64,000 bases of DNA from Crenobacter luteus (lineage in GTDB: Bacteria; Pseudomonadota; Gammaproteobacteria; Burkholderiales; Chromobacteriaceae). The notes beneath the pieces were generated by a model. It was not told the origin of the DNA, ran no database searches, and saw nothing but the letters and a program-made list of their open reading frames with translations. Position numbers and translations under genes: made by a program. Positions 1 through 10,865 of the stretch are shown here, one piece after another. How positions within the stretch are numbered: position 1 is the first letter of the stretch; the number at the start of each line of letters is the position of its first letter. The stretch spans positions 54,681-118,680 of the forward strand of contig NZ_SLXG01000008.1 of assembly GCF_004345725.1 (NCBI RefSeq), written 5' to 3'.

Positions 1-18
1 AGGGCTGGTACGGCTGGA

Positions 19-405
19 TCAGGCGCCGATTTCCTGGGCGTAGGCGTCGGCGGACAGCAGGCCTTCGAGTTCGGCGGCGTTGGCCGGCTTGACCTTGAAG
101 AACCAGGCCTCGCCGTACGGGTCGCTGTTGGCCAGCTCCGGGCTCGCCTCGAGCGCGGCGTTCACCTCGACCACTTCGCCGGCGATCGGTGCGTACACGT
201 CGGAGGCGGCCTTGACCGACTCGACGACGCCGGCCTGCTCGCCTTCGGCGTAGGTCTTGCCGACCTGCGGCAGCTCGACGAACACGATGTCGCCCAGCAG
301 TTCCTGGGCGTGGTCGGTGATGCCCACGGTCACGGTGCCGTCGGCTTCCAGGCGCAGCCATTCGTGGCTGGCTACGTATTTGAGTTCGGCCGGGATTTGG
401 CTCAT
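19..405 (-). CDS. gcvH: Glycine cleavage system H protein
   Basis: Lipoyl carrier of the glycine cleavage complex; it shuttles the aminomethyl group between the P, T and L proteins. The 128-aa product has the usual length. The lipoylation site is Lys65 in the ESVKAASD motif, preceded by the conserved SHEWL segment near residue 13. An AGGAGAAC ribosome-binding site lies just upstream of the ATG. It follows gcvT by about 70 bp on the same strand, so the two are probably co-transcribed under the glycine riboswitch upstream of gcvT. gcvP would be expected beyond the left edge but is not visible. Confidence 0.97.
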   Translation of the reverse strand: MSQIPAELKYVASHEWLRLEADGTVTVGITDHAQELLGDIVFVELPQVGKTYAEGEQAGVVESVKAASDVYAPIAGEVVEVNAALEASPELANSDPYGEAWFFKVKPANAAELEGLLSADAYAQEIGA

Positions 406-474
406 GAGTTGTTCTCCTGTCGATTCAATGTCGGTGTCCCACGCGGGTGCGGTCGTCGCCCAGCGTGGGGTAGT

Positions 475-1566
475 TTATTCGAATACGCGTTTGCCGTTGC
501 GCACGAAGGGCAGTTTGACCACGCGCACGTCGACGAGCTGGCCGCGGATGTCGACTCGGGCGCTGTCGCCGGTGGTGGCCGGCACGCGCGCGATCGCGAT
601 CGAGCATTTCAGCGTCGGCGAGAAGGTGCCGCTGGTGGTCACGCCGTCGCCCGCCTCGGTCACGACCGTCATGCCTTCGCGCAGCACGCCGCGCCCTTCC
701 AGCACCAGGCCGACCTGCTTCATCGCGACGCCGGCGGCTTTCTCGGCTTCCAACGCCTTGCGGCCGATAAAGTCGCGCTCCTCGGGCGCCCAGGCGACGG
801 TCCAGCCCATGCCGGCGACGAGCGGCGACACGGTCTCGTCCATGTCGTGGCCGTACAGGTTCATGCCGGCCTCGAGGCGCAACGTGTCGCGCGCGCCCAG
901 ACCGCACGGCGCGACGCCCGCCCCGGCCAGGCTTTTCCAGAATGCCGGCGCTTGTTCGGCCGGCAGCATGATTTCGAGGCCGTCTTCGCCAGTGTAGCCG
1001 GTGCGCGCGACGAACCAGTCGCCGAACGGCAGCGCCGAAAACGGCTTGAGCGAGCGGACGCCGTCGGCCCAGTCGGCCGGCAGCACGGTGAGCGCCTTGG
1101 CGATCGCGTTCGGGCCCTGCACCGCGATCATCGCCAGCTCGTCGCGCACGGTAAGCCGCACGTCGCGGCCTTCGGACTGTTGCTGCATCCACGCGAGGTC
1201 CTTGTCGCGCGTGGCGGCGTTGACCACCATGCGGAAGCCCCAGGCGGTGCGGTAGGTGATCAGGTCGTCGATGACGCCGCCTTGCTCGTTGAGCATGGCC
1301 GAATAGAGCGCCTTGTTCGGCTCCTTCAGCTTGGCGACGTCGTTGGCGAGCAGATGGCGCAGCCACGATTCGGCGTCGGCGCCTTCGATGTCGAGCACGA
1401 CCATGTGCGAGACGTCGAACATCCCGGCGTCAGTGCGTACCGCTTCGTGCTCCTTGAGCTGCGAGCCGTAGTGGATGGGCATGTCCCAGCCGGCGAAATC
1501 GACCATCTTGGCGGAGAATTCGCGGTGGGTGGCGTTGAGGGGAGTCGTTTGGATGGCGACGGTCAT
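475..1566 (-). CDS. gcvT: Aminomethyltransferase (glycine cleavage T protein)
   Basis: Tetrahydrofolate-dependent T protein, which releases ammonia and forms methylene-THF from the aminomethyl group on GcvH. The product is 363 aa, matching the family. Near the N-terminus is [12 protein letters not shown], and the [11 protein letters not shown] motif carries the expected general-base Asp101. The frame is open 18 codons further upstream, but those codons run into the riboswitch. The ATG at 1566 has GAGGA upstream and gives the family N-terminus [11 protein letters not shown]. The leader holds a tandem glycine riboswitch, so expression should follow glycine levels. Confidence 0.96.
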   Translation of the reverse strand: MTVAIQTTPLNATHREFSAKMVDFAGWDMPIHYGSQLKEHEAVRTDAGMFDVSHMVVLDIEGADAESWLRHLLANDVAKLKEPNKALYSAMLNEQGGVIDDLITYRTAWGFRMVVNAATRDKDLAWMQQQSEGRDVRLTVRDELAMIAVQGPNAIAKALTVLPADWADGVRSLKPFSALPFGDWFVARTGYTGEDGLEIMLPAEQAPAFWKSLAGAGVAPCGLGARDTLRLEAGMNLYGHDMDETVSPLVAGMGWTVAWAPEERDFIGRKALEAEKAAGVAMKQVGLVLEGRGVLREGMTVVTEAGDGVTTSGTFSPTLKCSIAIARVPATTGDSARVDIRGQLVDVRVVKLPFVRNGKRVFE

Positions 1567-1603
1567 CGGGTGTCCTCGAGGTGTTCCAAACCTGAAAAAC
1601 ACA

Positions 1604-1822
1604 CCCCTCTGTCCCGTCACCTGAGATTTTCCGGCGCGCCGCTCGAGCGAGCGTCGTCCGTTAGCCCCTTCGGTGGGCGCTCGAAGCGCCGCTCTCCAGA
1701 GTTGGCGGACCGTTGTGCCGGCCCGCTCATGCAGTCCTTTTGCCTGAGCGATTGCGGGTGCGCTTGCGCCTTCGGCGGCAGCGGGAGTCTGGGGAAGACC
1801 GCTGCTCTCTCCTGCATGATGC
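1604..1822 (-). promoter_or_regulatory. Tandem glycine riboswitch (two aptamers) controlling gcvT-gcvH
   Basis: Read on the minus strand, aptamer 1 starts with GCAGGAGAGAGC, then GCCGAAGGCGCAAGCG, and ends with CGCTCAGGCAAAAGGACTGC. Aptamer 2 starts with CTCTGGAGAGCGGCGC, then CACCGAAGGGGCTAACGG, and ends with TCTCAGGTGACGGGACAGAG. These are the paired conserved blocks of the known tandem glycine riboswitch, and gcvT follows 38 bases later. The boundaries are approximate. No T-rich terminator follows the second aptamer, so control is more likely at translation initiation. Confidence 0.93.
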
Positions 1823-1826
1823 CGCG

Positions 1827-1856
1827 ATTATCGGCGGCCGCCGCGCGGCTTGGCAA
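1827..1856 (-). promoter_or_regulatory. Putative sigma-70 promoter of the gcv operon
   Basis: On the minus strand, TTGCCA (1856-1851) and GATAAT (1832-1827) are separated by 18 bp. Transcription would start about 7 bases later, at the first bases of the glycine riboswitch. The position fits well; the motif match alone would be modest. Confidence 0.5.
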
Positions 1857-1904
1857 GGCAGAAAAGCCCGCAAGCCCGGCTTTCGAGGGTAAATCCTAGC
1901 GCGT

Positions 1905-2822
1905 TCAGGCGACGCTCACCGGGCCGGCGCCGACGCGCGCCAGATCCCAGTGCGCGCGCGCCCAGGTCCACAGCTCGGCCAACGTTTCGCACCCGGCGGG
2001 TGGCGCATGATTGAGGCGCGACAACGCCAGCCGTAGCTCGGCCGCCGCGGCGGCCGGATCGATCGCCGGCGCCAGCGTCTGCTTCGACAACTTCTCGCCG
2101 GCGGCGTTGACCATGAGCGGCAGGTGGCAGTAGGCCGGCGTCGGCACGGACAGCGCGCGCTGCAGCGCGATCTGGCGCGGCGTCGACACCAGCAGGTCGG
2201 CGCCGCGCACCACGTGGGTGATGCCCTGCAAGGCGTCGTCGACGACGACGGCCAGCTGGTAGGCCCAGAAGCCGTCGGCGCGCAAGAGCACGAAGTCGCC
2301 GACCTCGCGCGCGACGTCCTGCCTCACCTCGCCCTGCAAGGCATCGGCGAAGACGACCTCGCCGTCGGGCACCGCCAGCCGCCAGGCGCGCGCGGCGGCG
2401 CCCACGGGCAGGCCGTGGCGGCAGCTGCCGGGATAGACGTAGCCGTCGACGCCGCGCCGCGCATGCTCGGCCAACTGCTTGCGCGTGCACGCGCACGGAT
2501 AGGCGTCGCCCGAGGCGACCAGCGCGTCGAGCGCGGCGCGATAGTGATGGTGGCGGCGGCTCTGGTATTCGACCTCGCCGTCCCACTCGAAGCCGAAGGC
2601 GTCGAGCGTCGCGAGGATGGCGTCGGCGGCGCCGGCCATCTCGCGCGGCGGGTCGAGGTCCTCGATGCGCAGCCGCCATTCGCCGCCGTGGCGGCGTGCC
2701 TCGAGATAGCTGCCGACCGCGGTGGTCAGCGAACCGGCGTGCAAGAGCCCGGTCGGGCTGGGCGCGAAGCGGCCGCGGTAGCCGTGGGCGGCGGCAGGCA
2801 GCTTGTCTAGACTGAAGATCAT
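1905..2822 (-). CDS. gluQ: Glutamyl-Q tRNA(Asp) synthetase
   Basis: Truncated GluRS paralogue that adds glutamate to the queuosine base of tRNA(Asp). The 305-aa product has the HIGH-like [10 protein letters not shown] (residues 21-30) and a KLSKQ-type motif (GEKLSKQ). A zinc site is formed by Cys110, Cys112, Tyr130 and Cys134, in the same spacing as E. coli GluQ-RS. It lacks the anticodon-binding domain, as expected. The frame is open further upstream, but into the divergent ferredoxin gene; the ATG at 2822 gives the family N-terminus. Two copies of the CTCGGCCAAC repeat (1974, 2466) lie in frame as Leu-Ala-Glu. Confidence 0.93.
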   Translation of the reverse strand: MIFSLDKLPAAAHGYRGRFAPSPTGLLHAGSLTTAVGSYLEARRHGGEWRLRIEDLDPPREMAGAADAILATLDAFGFEWDGEVEYQSRRHHHYRAALDALVASGDAYPCACTRKQLAEHARRGVDGYVYPGSCRHGLPVGAAARAWRLAVPDGEVVFADALQGEVRQDVAREVGDFVLLRADGFWAYQLAVVVDDALQGITHVVRGADLLVSTPRQIALQRALSVPTPAYCHLPLMVNAAGEKLSKQTLAPAIDPAAAAAELRLALSRLNHAPPAGCETLAELWTWARAHWDLARVGAGPVSVA

Positions 2823-2897
2823 GCGGAAGCGATCGGACGGAAACGCCGGACGCTGGCGCGGCGACGATTCCGAATCACACGACGGGGAACGAGTACG

Positions 2898-3227
2898 ATG
2901 GCCTACGTTGTAACCGAAGCGTGCATCAAGTGCAAATACACCGACTGCGTCGAGGTCTGCCCGGTGGACTGCTTCCACGAGGGGCCGAACTTCCTGGTGA
3001 TCGACCCGGATGAGTGCATCGACTGCACGCTGTGCGTCGCCGAATGCCCGGCCGAAGCGATCTTCGCCGAGGAGGACGTGCCCGACGCGCAGCAGGCCTT
3101 CATCGCGCTGAACGCCGAGCTCGCCCGCGCCTGGCCGGTCATCGTCCACCGCAAGGACCCGCTGCCCGACCACGAGGACTGGCTGAAGGTGAAGGACAAG
3201 CTGCAGTACCTCGACAAGAACGGCTGA
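2898..3227 (+). CDS. fdxA: 7Fe ferredoxin ([3Fe-4S][4Fe-4S])
   Basis: Small soluble electron carrier of 109 aa. Cysteines at 9, 12, 17, 21, 25, 40, 43, 46 and 50 reproduce the Azotobacter FdI pattern shifted by one. Cys9, 17 and 50 would bind the 3Fe cluster, and Cys21, 40, 43 and 46 the 4Fe cluster. The C-terminal extension of about 55 residues is typical of the FdxA subfamily. The gene is divergent from gluQ and ends 6 bp from cheD on the opposite strand. Its redox partner cannot be told from this window. Confidence 0.93.
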   Translation: MAYVVTEACIKCKYTDCVEVCPVDCFHEGPNFLVIDPDECIDCTLCVAECPAEAIFAEEDVPDAQQAFIALNAELARAWPVIVHRKDPLPDHEDWLKVKDKLQYLDKNG

Positions 3228-3233
3228 GTCCGC

Positions 3234-3824
3234 TCAGTCGACGAAGAGCTCGACCGCGCCGCCGTCGCCGGCCTGGTCGAGCGCGTTCCGGTAGCGCTCC
3301 TCCTCGGAAAAGACGGTCGACAGCCGCTCGGGCAAGAGCCGCTTGACCATCACCTTGCCGTTGCTGGTGAAGAAATACACCTTGCGCGCCGTGTCGCCCA
3401 GCAGGTCCTCGGCGGCGAGCGCGATGCCTTCGCAAGCGAGATAATCGCGCACGAAACGCGCGTTCATCTCGCCCACCGCCAGCCGCTCCATCCCGGCCAG
3501 CACCGCCCCAGCGCCGAACACCTTGGCCTCCAGCCGCGACCGTTCCGCCCCCAGCTTCAGCATGTCGTTGATCAAGAGCTCCATCGCGTGCACGCCGAAA
3601 CGCGCCGAAACCCCATCGTCCGCGCCCGTCTCCCGGCGTCGCGGCAGCATGAAATGGTTCATGCCCGACACGCCGGCAGCCGGGTCGCGCAGGCAGACCG
3701 CGACGCAGGAGCCGAGCACCGTGACCAGCAGCGCCCCCGGCCGCACGGCGAGGTACTCGCCCGGCAGCAGCTTGATCGCCTGGCGCCGGAAGTGGCGCTC
3801 GTAGTAGTGGTGACCGCCCGCCAT
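3234..3824 (-). CDS. cheD: Chemoreceptor glutamine deamidase CheD
   Basis: Deamidates glutamines on methyl-accepting chemotaxis proteins, and in some species modulates CheY-P through CheC-type partners. The 196-aa product shows the catalytic Cys40 in VLGSCVAVCL and His57 in GMNHFMLP. Two ATGs (3827 and 3824) overlap the cheB stop. GGAG spacing favours the second, which I use. The gene is last in the minus-strand operon mcp-like/cheY/cheA/cheW/mcp/cheR/cheB/cheD and is translationally coupled to cheB. Confidence 0.92.
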   Translation of the reverse strand: MAGGHHYYERHFRRQAIKLLPGEYLAVRPGALLVTVLGSCVAVCLRDPAAGVSGMNHFMLPRRRETGADDGVSARFGVHAMELLINDMLKLGAERSRLEAKVFGAGAVLAGMERLAVGEMNARFVRDYLACEGIALAAEDLLGDTARKVYFFTSNGKVMVKRLLPERLSTVFSEEERYRNALDQAGDGGAVELFVD

Positions 3825-4885
3825 CATCCCTCCCCGCGGCACGGGCCGCGCAGGCGCTCGAGCAGCCGCGGCGCGATCCAGGCCAAGGGCAGCACCTCGT
3901 CGACGCCGCCGGCGGCCACCGCCTCCTTCGGCATGCCGTAGACGACGCACGTCGCCTCGTCCTGCGCGATGTTGTAGGCGCCGGCCTCCTTCAGGCAGCG
4001 CATGCCTTCTGCGCCGTCGCGCCCCATGCCGGTCAGGATCACGCCGAGCACCCTGCCCGCCGGCAGTTCGGACGCGGAGCGGAACAGCACGTCGACCGAC
4101 GGGCGATGCCGGTTGACCGGTTCGCCCTTGTCGAGCGCCGCCGCCAGCCCGGACGGCAGCCGCCGTACCCGCAGGTGGGAATGGCCCGGCGCGATATAGA
4201 CCGTACCGGGCCGCAAGGGCTCGCCGTCCTCGGCTTCCTTGACCGACAGCGCGCAGACGCCGTCGAGGCGCTGCGCGAAGCTGTGGGTGAAACCCTCGGG
4301 CATGTGCTGGACGACGAGGATGGGCGGCATCGCGGCCGGCAGCGCGCAGAGCAGCTCCCGGAGCGCCTCGGTGCCGCCGGTCGACGCGCCGATGCAGACC
4401 AGACGGTCCTGGCGGATCGCCCCGGGCTGCGCCGTCGGCGCGGCCGGACGCGGTGGCGCGAAGCGGCGTGGCTCGGCCAACCTCGCGGCCGCCACCGCGC
4501 GGATCTTGTCGCGGATCTCGTCGGCGTAGGCCTGCATCGCGTTCGCGATGTCGACCGTCGGCTTGGCGAGGAAGTCGACCGCGCCCAGCTCGAGCGCCTG
4601 GAAGGTGGTGTCCGAGCCCTTCTGCGTCAGCGACGAGATCATCAGCACCGGCGTCGGTTTGAGCCGCATCAGCCGGCGCAGGAATTCGAGCCCGTCCATG
4701 CGCGGCATCTCGACGTCGAGCGTCACCACGTCGGGGTTGGTCTCGCGGATACGCTCGCGCGCGATCAGCGGGTCGGCGGCGGTCGCGACGACCTTCATGT
4801 CGGGCGCCGCGTCGATGATCGCGGTCAGCAGGCTGCGGATCAGCGCCGAATCGTCGACCACCACGACACGAATCAATTGGACCAT
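3824..4885 (-). CDS. cheB: Chemotaxis response regulator protein-glutamate methylesterase CheB
   Basis: Removes methyl groups from chemoreceptors when phosphorylated by CheA, giving adaptation. The 353-aa protein has an N-terminal receiver domain with Asp57 as phosphoacceptor and Lys109 in LAKPT. A proline-rich linker spans residues 138-157. The C-terminal esterase domain has Ser168 in GASTGG, His194 in VQHMPEGF and an Asp in [10 protein letters not shown]. It follows cheR by 7 bp. One repeat copy (4472) sits in the linker as Leu-Ala-Glu. Confidence 0.97.
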   Translation of the reverse strand: MVQLIRVVVVDDSALIRSLLTAIIDAAPDMKVVATAADPLIARERIRETNPDVVTLDVEMPRMDGLEFLRRLMRLKPTPVLMISSLTQKGSDTTFQALELGAVDFLAKPTVDIANAMQAYADEIRDKIRAVAAARLAEPRRFAPPRPAAPTAQPGAIRQDRLVCIGASTGGTEALRELLCALPAAMPPILVVQHMPEGFTHSFAQRLDGVCALSVKEAEDGEPLRPGTVYIAPGHSHLRVRRLPSGLAAALDKGEPVNRHRPSVDVLFRSASELPAGRVLGVILTGMGRDGAEGMRCLKEAGAYNIAQDEATCVVYGMPKEAVAAGGVDEVLPLAWIAPRLLERLRGPCRGEG

Positions 4886-4892
4886 GGCTCCC

Positions 4893-5741
4893 TCAATTTC
4901 CGGACCGCGCGGCCAGGCGGTAGGTCGTGCGCCCCACCGGCACGAAGGCCTGCGTCAGATGCTGGATGTTTTCCGAATGGCCGAGAAACAGCAGGCCGTC
5001 CGGCGCCAGATGCGCCGCCAGGCGCGCGAGGATGGCGGCCTGCGTCGGCTTGTCGAAGTAGATCATCACGTTGCGGCAGAAGATCGCGTCGAAGCGGCCG
5101 AGCGCCGGCCAGTCGGCCGCCACCAGATTGATCGGGAAGCAATGCACCCGCGCCGCCAGTTCGGGCTTGACGCGGACCAGCCCCTGCTGGCGGCCGACGC
5201 CCTTGAGAAAAAAGCGCTGGCGCCTGGCGGGCGGCAGGGCGTCGATGCGTTCTAGCGGGTAGACGCCGCGCGCCGCCGTCTCGAGCATCTGGGTGTCGAT
5301 GTCGGACGCCCAGACCTCGGCGCGCACCGCCGGGTCGAGCTCGGCCAGCACCATCGCCGCCGAATAGGCCTCCTCGCCGCTCGAGGTCGCCGCGCTCCAT
5401 ACCCGGTAGGACGCGTCGGCATGCGCGCCACGGCGCGCATGCTCGGCCAACATCTCGAAGTGATGCGGCTCGCGGAAAAAGGCGGTCAGGTTGGTGGTCA
5501 GCGCGTTGACGAAGCACTGCCACTCCGGACTCTGCGGCGCGGCGACAAGGCGGTCGAGGTAGTCGTCGAAGCGCGTCAGCGCCAGCGCACGCAGCCGCTT
5601 GGCCAACCGCGCGTACACCATGTGGTTCTTCGCTTCGGTGAGGACGATGCCCGCGTGCTGGTAGGCCAGTTCGCGCACGCGACGGAAATCCGCTTGCGTG
5701 AAGCGGAGGTCGCGCCCGAGCGCGGCGGCGTCGCCCGCCAT
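4893..5741 (-). CDS. cheR: Chemotaxis protein methyltransferase CheR
   Basis: SAM-dependent methyltransferase that methylates receptor glutamates. The 282-aa product has an N-terminal helical domain, a SAM-binding motif near residue 110 ([14 protein letters not shown]), and [13 protein letters not shown] of the core fold. The start at 5741 lies just downstream of the mcp stop; an upstream extension would overlap mcp and is unlike the family. It sits directly after a receptor gene whose product carries a C-terminal CheR-docking pentapeptide. A repeat copy lies at 5442. Confidence 0.95.
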   Translation of the reverse strand: MAGDAAALGRDLRFTQADFRRVRELAYQHAGIVLTEAKNHMVYARLAKRLRALALTRFDDYLDRLVAAPQSPEWQCFVNALTTNLTAFFREPHHFEMLAEHARRGAHADASYRVWSAATSSGEEAYSAAMVLAELDPAVRAEVWASDIDTQMLETAARGVYPLERIDALPPARRQRFFLKGVGRQQGLVRVKPELAARVHCFPINLVAADWPALGRFDAIFCRNVMIYFDKPTQAAILARLAAHLAPDGLLFLGHSENIQHLTQAFVPVGRTTYRLAARSGN

Positions 5742-5757
5742 CACGCCGCGCCCCCGG

Positions 5758-8127
5758 TCAGAACTCCTCCCATTCGCCCTCGACCTGGCCGTGGCCATTC
5801 AGGCCGCCGAGCACCGCGGGCAGGGGCGCCTGCGGCCGTGCCGGCCCCTGCCCCAGCACGCCGGCGCGTACCGCGCCCCTGTCCGGAGCGGACTTGGCTT
5901 CGGCGACGCGCCGGACCGCGACCGTGCTCGCCGACGCGCGCCGTCCCTCGTCGAGCCGGAAGATCTCGACCGCGTTGACGAGGTTGCGCGCCTGCTCCTC
6001 GAGCGACGCGGCGGCGGCGGCGGCCTGCTCGACCAGCGCGGCGTTCTTCTGCGTGTTCTCGTCCATCTGGCTGACGGTCAGGTTGACCTGCTCGATGCCG
6101 GCGCTCTGCTCGACCGACGCGGCCGAGATCTCGCTCATGATGTCGGTGACGCGGCGGATCGAGCCGACGATCTCGGCCATCGTGCGGCCGGCGTCGTCGA
6201 CCAGCCGGGTGCCCGACTCGACCTTCTCGACCGAGTCGCCGATCAGCGACTTGATCTCCTTGGCCGCCGCCGCCGAGCGCTGCGCGAGGTTGCGCACCTC
6301 GCTGGCGACCACCGCGAAACCGCGGCCCTGCTCGCCGGCGCGCGCCGCCTCGACCGCCGCGTTCAGCGCGAGGATGTTGGTCTGGAAGGCGATGCCGTCG
6401 ATCACGCTGATGATGTCGACGATCTTTTTCGCGCTCTCGTTGATCTCGTTCATGGTCGACACCACCTCGCCGACCACCTCGCCGCCGCGGCTGGCGATGT
6501 CGGACGCGCCGATCGCCAGCTGGTTGGCCTTCTTCGCGTTCTCGGCGTTCTGCTTCACCGTACCGGTGATCTCCTCCATGCTCGACGCGGTTTCCTCGAG
6601 GCTGGCGGCCTGCTGCTCGGTGCGGCTCGACAGGTTGGCGTTGCCCGAGGCGATCTCGCGCGCGGCGGTGTTGATCGCGTCGGTCGACTCTTTGATGTGG
6701 CCGACGATGTCGCGCAGCCGCTCGACGGTGGCGTTGGTGTCCTGCTTGAGTTGGCCGAACATGCCCTCGTAGTCGTTGGTGATGGTGCGCGTCAGATCGC
6801 CCTGCGCGAGGCAGCCGAGCACGCGCGCGACGTCGTCGAGGCCGCGGCTGGTCACGTCCAGCAGCTGGTTGATGCCCTGGCCGAGCTGCTTGAAGAAGCC
6901 CTCCATCTCGTCGGCCGGCAGGCGCTTGGCGAAGTCGCCGGTGGCGGCGGCGCGTACGATCTCGGCGACCTCGCGCTCGACGCGCAGCTCGGCGGTGCGG
7001 TCCTGCCACTCGACGACGGTGCCGAGCACCTTGCCGCTGCGGCCGAACACCGGCACCAGCGTCAGCATGAAGGTGCGACCGCCGATCTTGATCGTCGCGC
7101 GGTGCAACTGGCGCAAACCGTCGAGCAGCCGGCGCTGGTGGCCGGGGTTCTTGTGGAAAACGTCGATGCTGTTGCCGACCACCTGGCGCGCCGAGAATTG
7201 CGGCAAGTCCTTGCGGATGTCCGACTCGGCCTCGGCCAACATCGCCAGCACCGCCTGGTTGGCGTAGACGATGTTGGCGTGCTCGTCGGCGATCATCACG
7301 TTGGTGCCCGACGCATCGAGCGCGTTGCGCACGCGGATGTTCTCGACGGCGCGCTGCGCCGCCTGGTTCATGTGCGCGAACAGGCTGGTGCTGTCGCCGT
7401 CGCGGACCTTCAGCTCGGTCGACACTTCGCCCTCGGCCAGCTCGCGCATCAGGCGGGCCGCATCGGCAGGCTCGCCGCCCAGCTCGCGCAGCAGGCTGCG
7501 CGCGATCAGCCAGGCCGCGACGCCGGCGACCAGCACCGCGCCGATCAACAGGCCGATCAACAAGCGGATGCCGGCGGCGGCGTTCGCCACCTCGTCGGCG
7601 GCCTTGCTCCTGGCGAGCGCCTCCTCGTGGGCGATCAGGGCGTTGGTCGCGTCCATATAGGCCGACTGCGCGGTGCGCAAGGTCTGGAACAGGAAGGCGC
7701 GCGCGGCGTCCCGCTGGCCCGCCGCCAGATACTGGCGGAACTGGGCGACCTGCCGGCGGAAGTCCTTGCCGATGTCGGCGACCTGGCTCTGCAGCGCCGT
7801 GCCCTTGGCGTCGGCGGCGATGCCGCCGAGCGCCAGCATCGCCGCGTCGATGCCGCGCTCGGCGGCGTCGATCTGCTGCAGCTGGCCGGCGACGACCGTC
7901 GCATCGTCGGTCAACAGCGCGGTGCGCACCGAGCGCGCGGTCTCGTTGATGCCGTCGATCACCTTGTTGGCCGACGACGCGCGCGGAATGCGCTGCTGCG
8001 CGACCTCCTCGAGCCCGTCCTGCAGCGTGCGGATCTGGAAAATGGCGATGAGGACCGCCGCCACCATCAGCGCACCCACCAGGCCGAAGCCGAGTATCAG
8101 GCGGTGCTTGACCTTCATGTTTGCCAT
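5758..8127 (-). CDS. Methyl-accepting chemotaxis protein with PAS domain and CheR-docking tail
   Basis: Transmembrane chemoreceptor of 789 aa. Visible in order: TM1 (about 8-30), a periplasmic helical-bundle region (about 31-185), TM2 (about 185-212) and a HAMP segment. A PAS-like domain follows around 280-400 ([19 protein letters not shown]), then a second HAMP-like stretch and the signalling hairpin ([20 protein letters not shown]). The last five residues are EWEEF, matching the xWxxF tether that recruits CheR and CheB. It lies between cheW and cheR, so it is probably the receptor serving this operon. The ligand is unknown. Repeat copy at 7231. Confidence 0.95.
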   Translation of the reverse strand: MANMKVKHRLILGFGLVGALMVAAVLIAIFQIRTLQDGLEEVAQQRIPRASSANKVIDGINETARSVRTALLTDDATVVAGQLQQIDAAERGIDAAMLALGGIAADAKGTALQSQVADIGKDFRRQVAQFRQYLAAGQRDAARAFLFQTLRTAQSAYMDATNALIAHEEALARSKAADEVANAAAGIRLLIGLLIGAVLVAGVAAWLIARSLLRELGGEPADAARLMRELAEGEVSTELKVRDGDSTSLFAHMNQAAQRAVENIRVRNALDASGTNVMIADEHANIVYANQAVLAMLAEAESDIRKDLPQFSARQVVGNSIDVFHKNPGHQRRLLDGLRQLHRATIKIGGRTFMLTLVPVFGRSGKVLGTVVEWQDRTAELRVEREVAEIVRAAATGDFAKRLPADEMEGFFKQLGQGINQLLDVTSRGLDDVARVLGCLAQGDLTRTITNDYEGMFGQLKQDTNATVERLRDIVGHIKESTDAINTAAREIASGNANLSSRTEQQAASLEETASSMEEITGTVKQNAENAKKANQLAIGASDIASRGGEVVGEVVSTMNEINESAKKIVDIISVIDGIAFQTNILALNAAVEAARAGEQGRGFAVVASEVRNLAQRSAAAAKEIKSLIGDSVEKVESGTRLVDDAGRTMAEIVGSIRRVTDIMSEISAASVEQSAGIEQVNLTVSQMDENTQKNAALVEQAAAAAASLEEQARNLVNAVEIFRLDEGRRASASTVAVRRVAEAKSAPDRGAVRAGVLGQGPARPQAPLPAVLGGLNGHGQVEGEWEEF

Positions 8128-8157
8128 CTTGGAGCCCTCCCCCCTTGTAAAGAAGCG

Positions 8158-8652
8158 CTACGCCGCGACGCCGGCGTCGATCAGCGCCATGTCGTCGCTG
8201 CGCATCAGTTTTTCGATGTCGATCACGATCACCATCCGCTCGGCCAGCGTGCCCAGGCCGAGGATGTAGGTGGTGTCGACCGCCGCGCCCAGGTCGGGCG
8301 CCGGACGGATCGCGTCGTCGCCCAGCCTCACCACGTCCGAGACGCCGTCGACCACCACGCCGACGGTGCGGTCGAAGATGTTGAGGATGATCACCACGGT
8401 GAACGGGCTGTAGCCGACGTCGCCGAGCTTGAACTTCAGCCGCAGATCGACGATGGGCACGATATGGCCGCGCAGGTTGATCACGCCCTTGATGAAGTCC
8501 GGCGCGCCGGCGATGCGGGTGACCGCGTCGTAGCCGCGGATCTCCTGCACCTTGAGGATGTCGATGCCGTACTCCTCCTGCCCGAGCGCGAACACCAAAA
8601 GCTCGCGCGTGCCGTCGGCGCCGGACGGCTGCTGGGTATCGGTCAGTGCCAT
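8158..8652 (-). CDS. cheW: Chemotaxis coupling protein CheW
   Basis: SH3-like adaptor linking receptors to CheA. The 164-aa product has the family blocks [15 protein letters not shown] and [21 protein letters not shown], followed by a [11 protein letters not shown] segment. It is the only stand-alone CheW in the window. The plus-strand cheA/cheV block lacks one, so the two clusters may share it. The gene sits between cheA and mcp in the minus-strand operon. Confidence 0.96.
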   Translation of the reverse strand: MALTDTQQPSGADGTRELLVFALGQEEYGIDILKVQEIRGYDAVTRIAGAPDFIKGVINLRGHIVPIVDLRLKFKLGDVGYSPFTVVIILNIFDRTVGVVVDGVSDVVRLGDDAIRPAPDLGAAVDTTYILGLGTLAERMVIVIDIEKLMRSDDMALIDAGVAA

Positions 8653-8671
8653 GTTTTCTCCCTGGTTCTTG

Positions 8672-10840
8672 TCAGGCCGTAAGCGACGCGGCTTGCGCGC
8701 CCTCGCGCAGGCCGCTGCGCACGATCGCCGCCACGTCGAGGATCAGCGCCACCTGGCCATCGCCGAGAATGGTCGCGCCGGACAGCCCGCCCACCTTGCG
8801 GTAATTGGTTTCCAGATTCTTCACGACGAACTGCTGCTGGCCGACCAACTCGTCGACCAGCACGGCGGCACGGATGCCCTCGCTCTCGACGATGATCAGG
8901 ATGCCCTCCGAGGGCTCGCTCATCGCGCCGTCGATATCGCCGAAGAAGCCCGACAGCGTGACGATGGGCACGTAGTCGCCGCGCATGTTGACCACGCGGC
9001 CGCGGCCGGCGACGCTGCGCACGTCGGCCGCGGCCGGCTGCAGCGACTCGAGCACGAAGCCCAGCGGCAGCACAAAGGTGTCGCGGCCGACGCGCACCGA
9101 CATGCCGTCGAGAATCGCCAGCGTCAAGGGCAGCCGGATGCGCATCGTCGTGCCGTAGTCGGGCAGCGAATCGATCTCGATGCGCCCGCCCATCGCGTGA
9201 ATGTTCTTCCTGACCACGTCCATGCCGACGCCGCGCCCGGATACGTCGGTCACCTCGGCGGCGGTCGAGAAGCCGGCCTCGAAGATCAGGCTCCACACCT
9301 CGGCGTCGCTCATGCTGTCGCTGACCGTCATGCCGCGCTCGCGCGCCTTGGCGAGGATGCGCTCGCGGTCGAGCCCGGCGCCGTCGTCGTTGACCTCGAT
9401 GACGATGCTGCCGCCCTGGTGGAAGGCCCTGAGCGTCAAGCGGCCGACCGGCGCCTTGCCCTTGGCGCGCCGCACCTCGGGCGGCTCGATGCCGTGGTCG
9501 AGACTGTTGCGCACCAGATGGGTCAGCGGGTCGGACAGCTTCTCGACGAAGCCCTTGTCGAGCTCGGTGTGCTCGCCGACCATCTTCAGCTCGACCTCCT
9601 TGTCGAGCTTGGCGGCCAAGTCGCGCACCACGCGCGGGAAACGGTTGAAGACCGAAGCGACCGGCGTCATGCGGATCGACATCACCGCCTCCTGCAGCTC
9701 GCGCGAATTGCGCTCGAGCTGGGCGATGCCGTTGAGCAGGCGCTCGTGCAGCACCGGGTCGAGCTCGCTGCCGTACTGCTGCAGCATCGACTGGGTAATC
9801 ACCAGCTCGCCGACCAGGTTGAGCAGGGTGTCGACCTTCTCGGTGCTGACCCGCAGCGAGTTTTCGACGGCGGCGGCCGGCGCGGCGCGTTCGCGGCCGC
9901 CCGGCGAGACGGACGCGGGCGCCGCCGACGGCGCGGGCCCCGGCACGGCGGCCGCGTCGGGCGGGCTGCTCTCGGCCGGCAACGGCGCGAACAGGCCAAA
10001 GCCGTCCTCCTCGTACCCGGCGGACGCCGGCGGCGCGGTCGGGGCGGGCAAGGGCGCGAACAGGCCGAAACCCTCGTCCTCGCTTGCGACGGTCGCGGCG
10101 GGCTCGCCCGCCGGCGCGGACAGGAACAGGCCGAAGCCGTCGTCCTCCTCGACTCGACCGTCCAGGACCCGGTAGAGGCCGGGTGCGACCGCGAACGCGA
10201 GGGTCTCGGCGAGCTCGGTCTCGGCCAACTCCGACGTGAACACCAGCAGCCACGGCGCATCCGCCGAACCTTCCCGGGCCAGCGACACCGTGCCCAGCCG
10301 GCCAAGCTTGTCCAGCAGGGCCGGCATGTCGACGGCGGCTGTCGCGTCGATTTCGACATACAGGGTGTGGAGGACGCCCGGCTCGTCGCAAGACGGCGGC
10401 CGCGCGGTGTGCGCGACGAAAGGGTCGGCCTCGACGGCGGCCGGCGCCACCGCGTCGCCGCGGCTGAGCGCGCTCAGCCGCGAACGCAGGTCGGCGACCC
10501 AGGCCGCTTCGGCCTCGGGGCCGCCGCGGTGCGCCGTCAGCAGCGTCTTGAGCGCGTCCTTGCTCTCGAGGCAGACGTCGACCATCGCGGCGGTCAGCGC
10601 CAGTTCGCCACGGCGGACGCGGTCGAGCAGGTTCTCCATCACATGGGTAAAGTCGGCCAGGTCGGCAAAGCCGAAGGTGGCCGCGCCGCCCTTGATCGAA
10701 TGCGCGGCGCGAAAGATCGCGTTCAGATCCTCGGCGTCGGGAGCGGCCAGGTCGACCGCCAGCAGCAAGGACTCCATCGCGGCCAGGTGCTCTTCGGCCT
10801 CGTCGAAGAACACCTGGTGGAACTGCGACATGTCTATCAA
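8672..10840 (-). CDS. cheA: Chemotaxis histidine kinase CheA (first copy)
   Basis: Central kinase that phosphorylates CheY and CheB. The 722-aa protein has an HPt domain with His47 in [14 protein letters not shown], and a P2-type region rich in repeated GFGLF(A/L) segments (about 200-300). Dimerisation, ATPase ([18 protein letters not shown]) and C-terminal CheW-like domains follow. The annotated start is a TTG at 10840 with GAGGGGGA at good spacing. An ATG at 10831 is the alternative but has poor spacing. A second CheA lies at 17066, so the cell has at least two. Repeat copy at 10220. Confidence 0.95.
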   Translation of the reverse strand: MIDMSQFHQVFFDEAEEHLAAMESLLLAVDLAAPDAEDLNAIFRAAHSIKGGAATFGFADLADFTHVMENLLDRVRRGELALTAAMVDVCLESKDALKTLLTAHRGGPEAEAAWVADLRSRLSALSRGDAVAPAAVEADPFVAHTARPPSCDEPGVLHTLYVEIDATAAVDMPALLDKLGRLGTVSLAREGSADAPWLLVFTSELAETELAETLAFAVAPGLYRVLDGRVEEDDGFGLFLSAPAGEPAATVASEDEGFGLFAPLPAPTAPPASAGYEEDGFGLFAPLPAESSPPDAAAVPGPAPSAAPASVSPGGRERAAPAAAVENSLRVSTEKVDTLLNLVGELVITQSMLQQYGSELDPVLHERLLNGIAQLERNSRELQEAVMSIRMTPVASVFNRFPRVVRDLAAKLDKEVELKMVGEHTELDKGFVEKLSDPLTHLVRNSLDHGIEPPEVRRAKGKAPVGRLTLRAFHQGGSIVIEVNDDGAGLDRERILAKARERGMTVSDSMSDAEVWSLIFEAGFSTAAEVTDVSGRGVGMDVVRKNIHAMGGRIEIDSLPDYGTTMRIRLPLTLAILDGMSVRVGRDTFVLPLGFVLESLQPAAADVRSVAGRGRVVNMRGDYVPIVTLSGFFGDIDGAMSEPSEGILIIVESEGIRAAVLVDELVGQQQFVVKNLETNYRKVGGLSGATILGDGQVALILDVAAIVRSGLREGAQAASLTA

Positions 10841-10865
10841 GATCGTCCCCCTCGATCGCGCGCGC

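Noticed and set aside
1..18. Start of gcvP at the left edge
   Set aside because: Only 18 bases are available and no start codon with a ribosome site is visible on the minus strand.
5698..8682. A 994-codon open frame antisense to mcp and cheW
   Set aside because: Long antisense frames are expected in GC-rich DNA. Its translation is low-complexity (His/Asp/Arg/Val-rich) and matches no family, while the opposite strand encodes clear receptor and CheW proteins.
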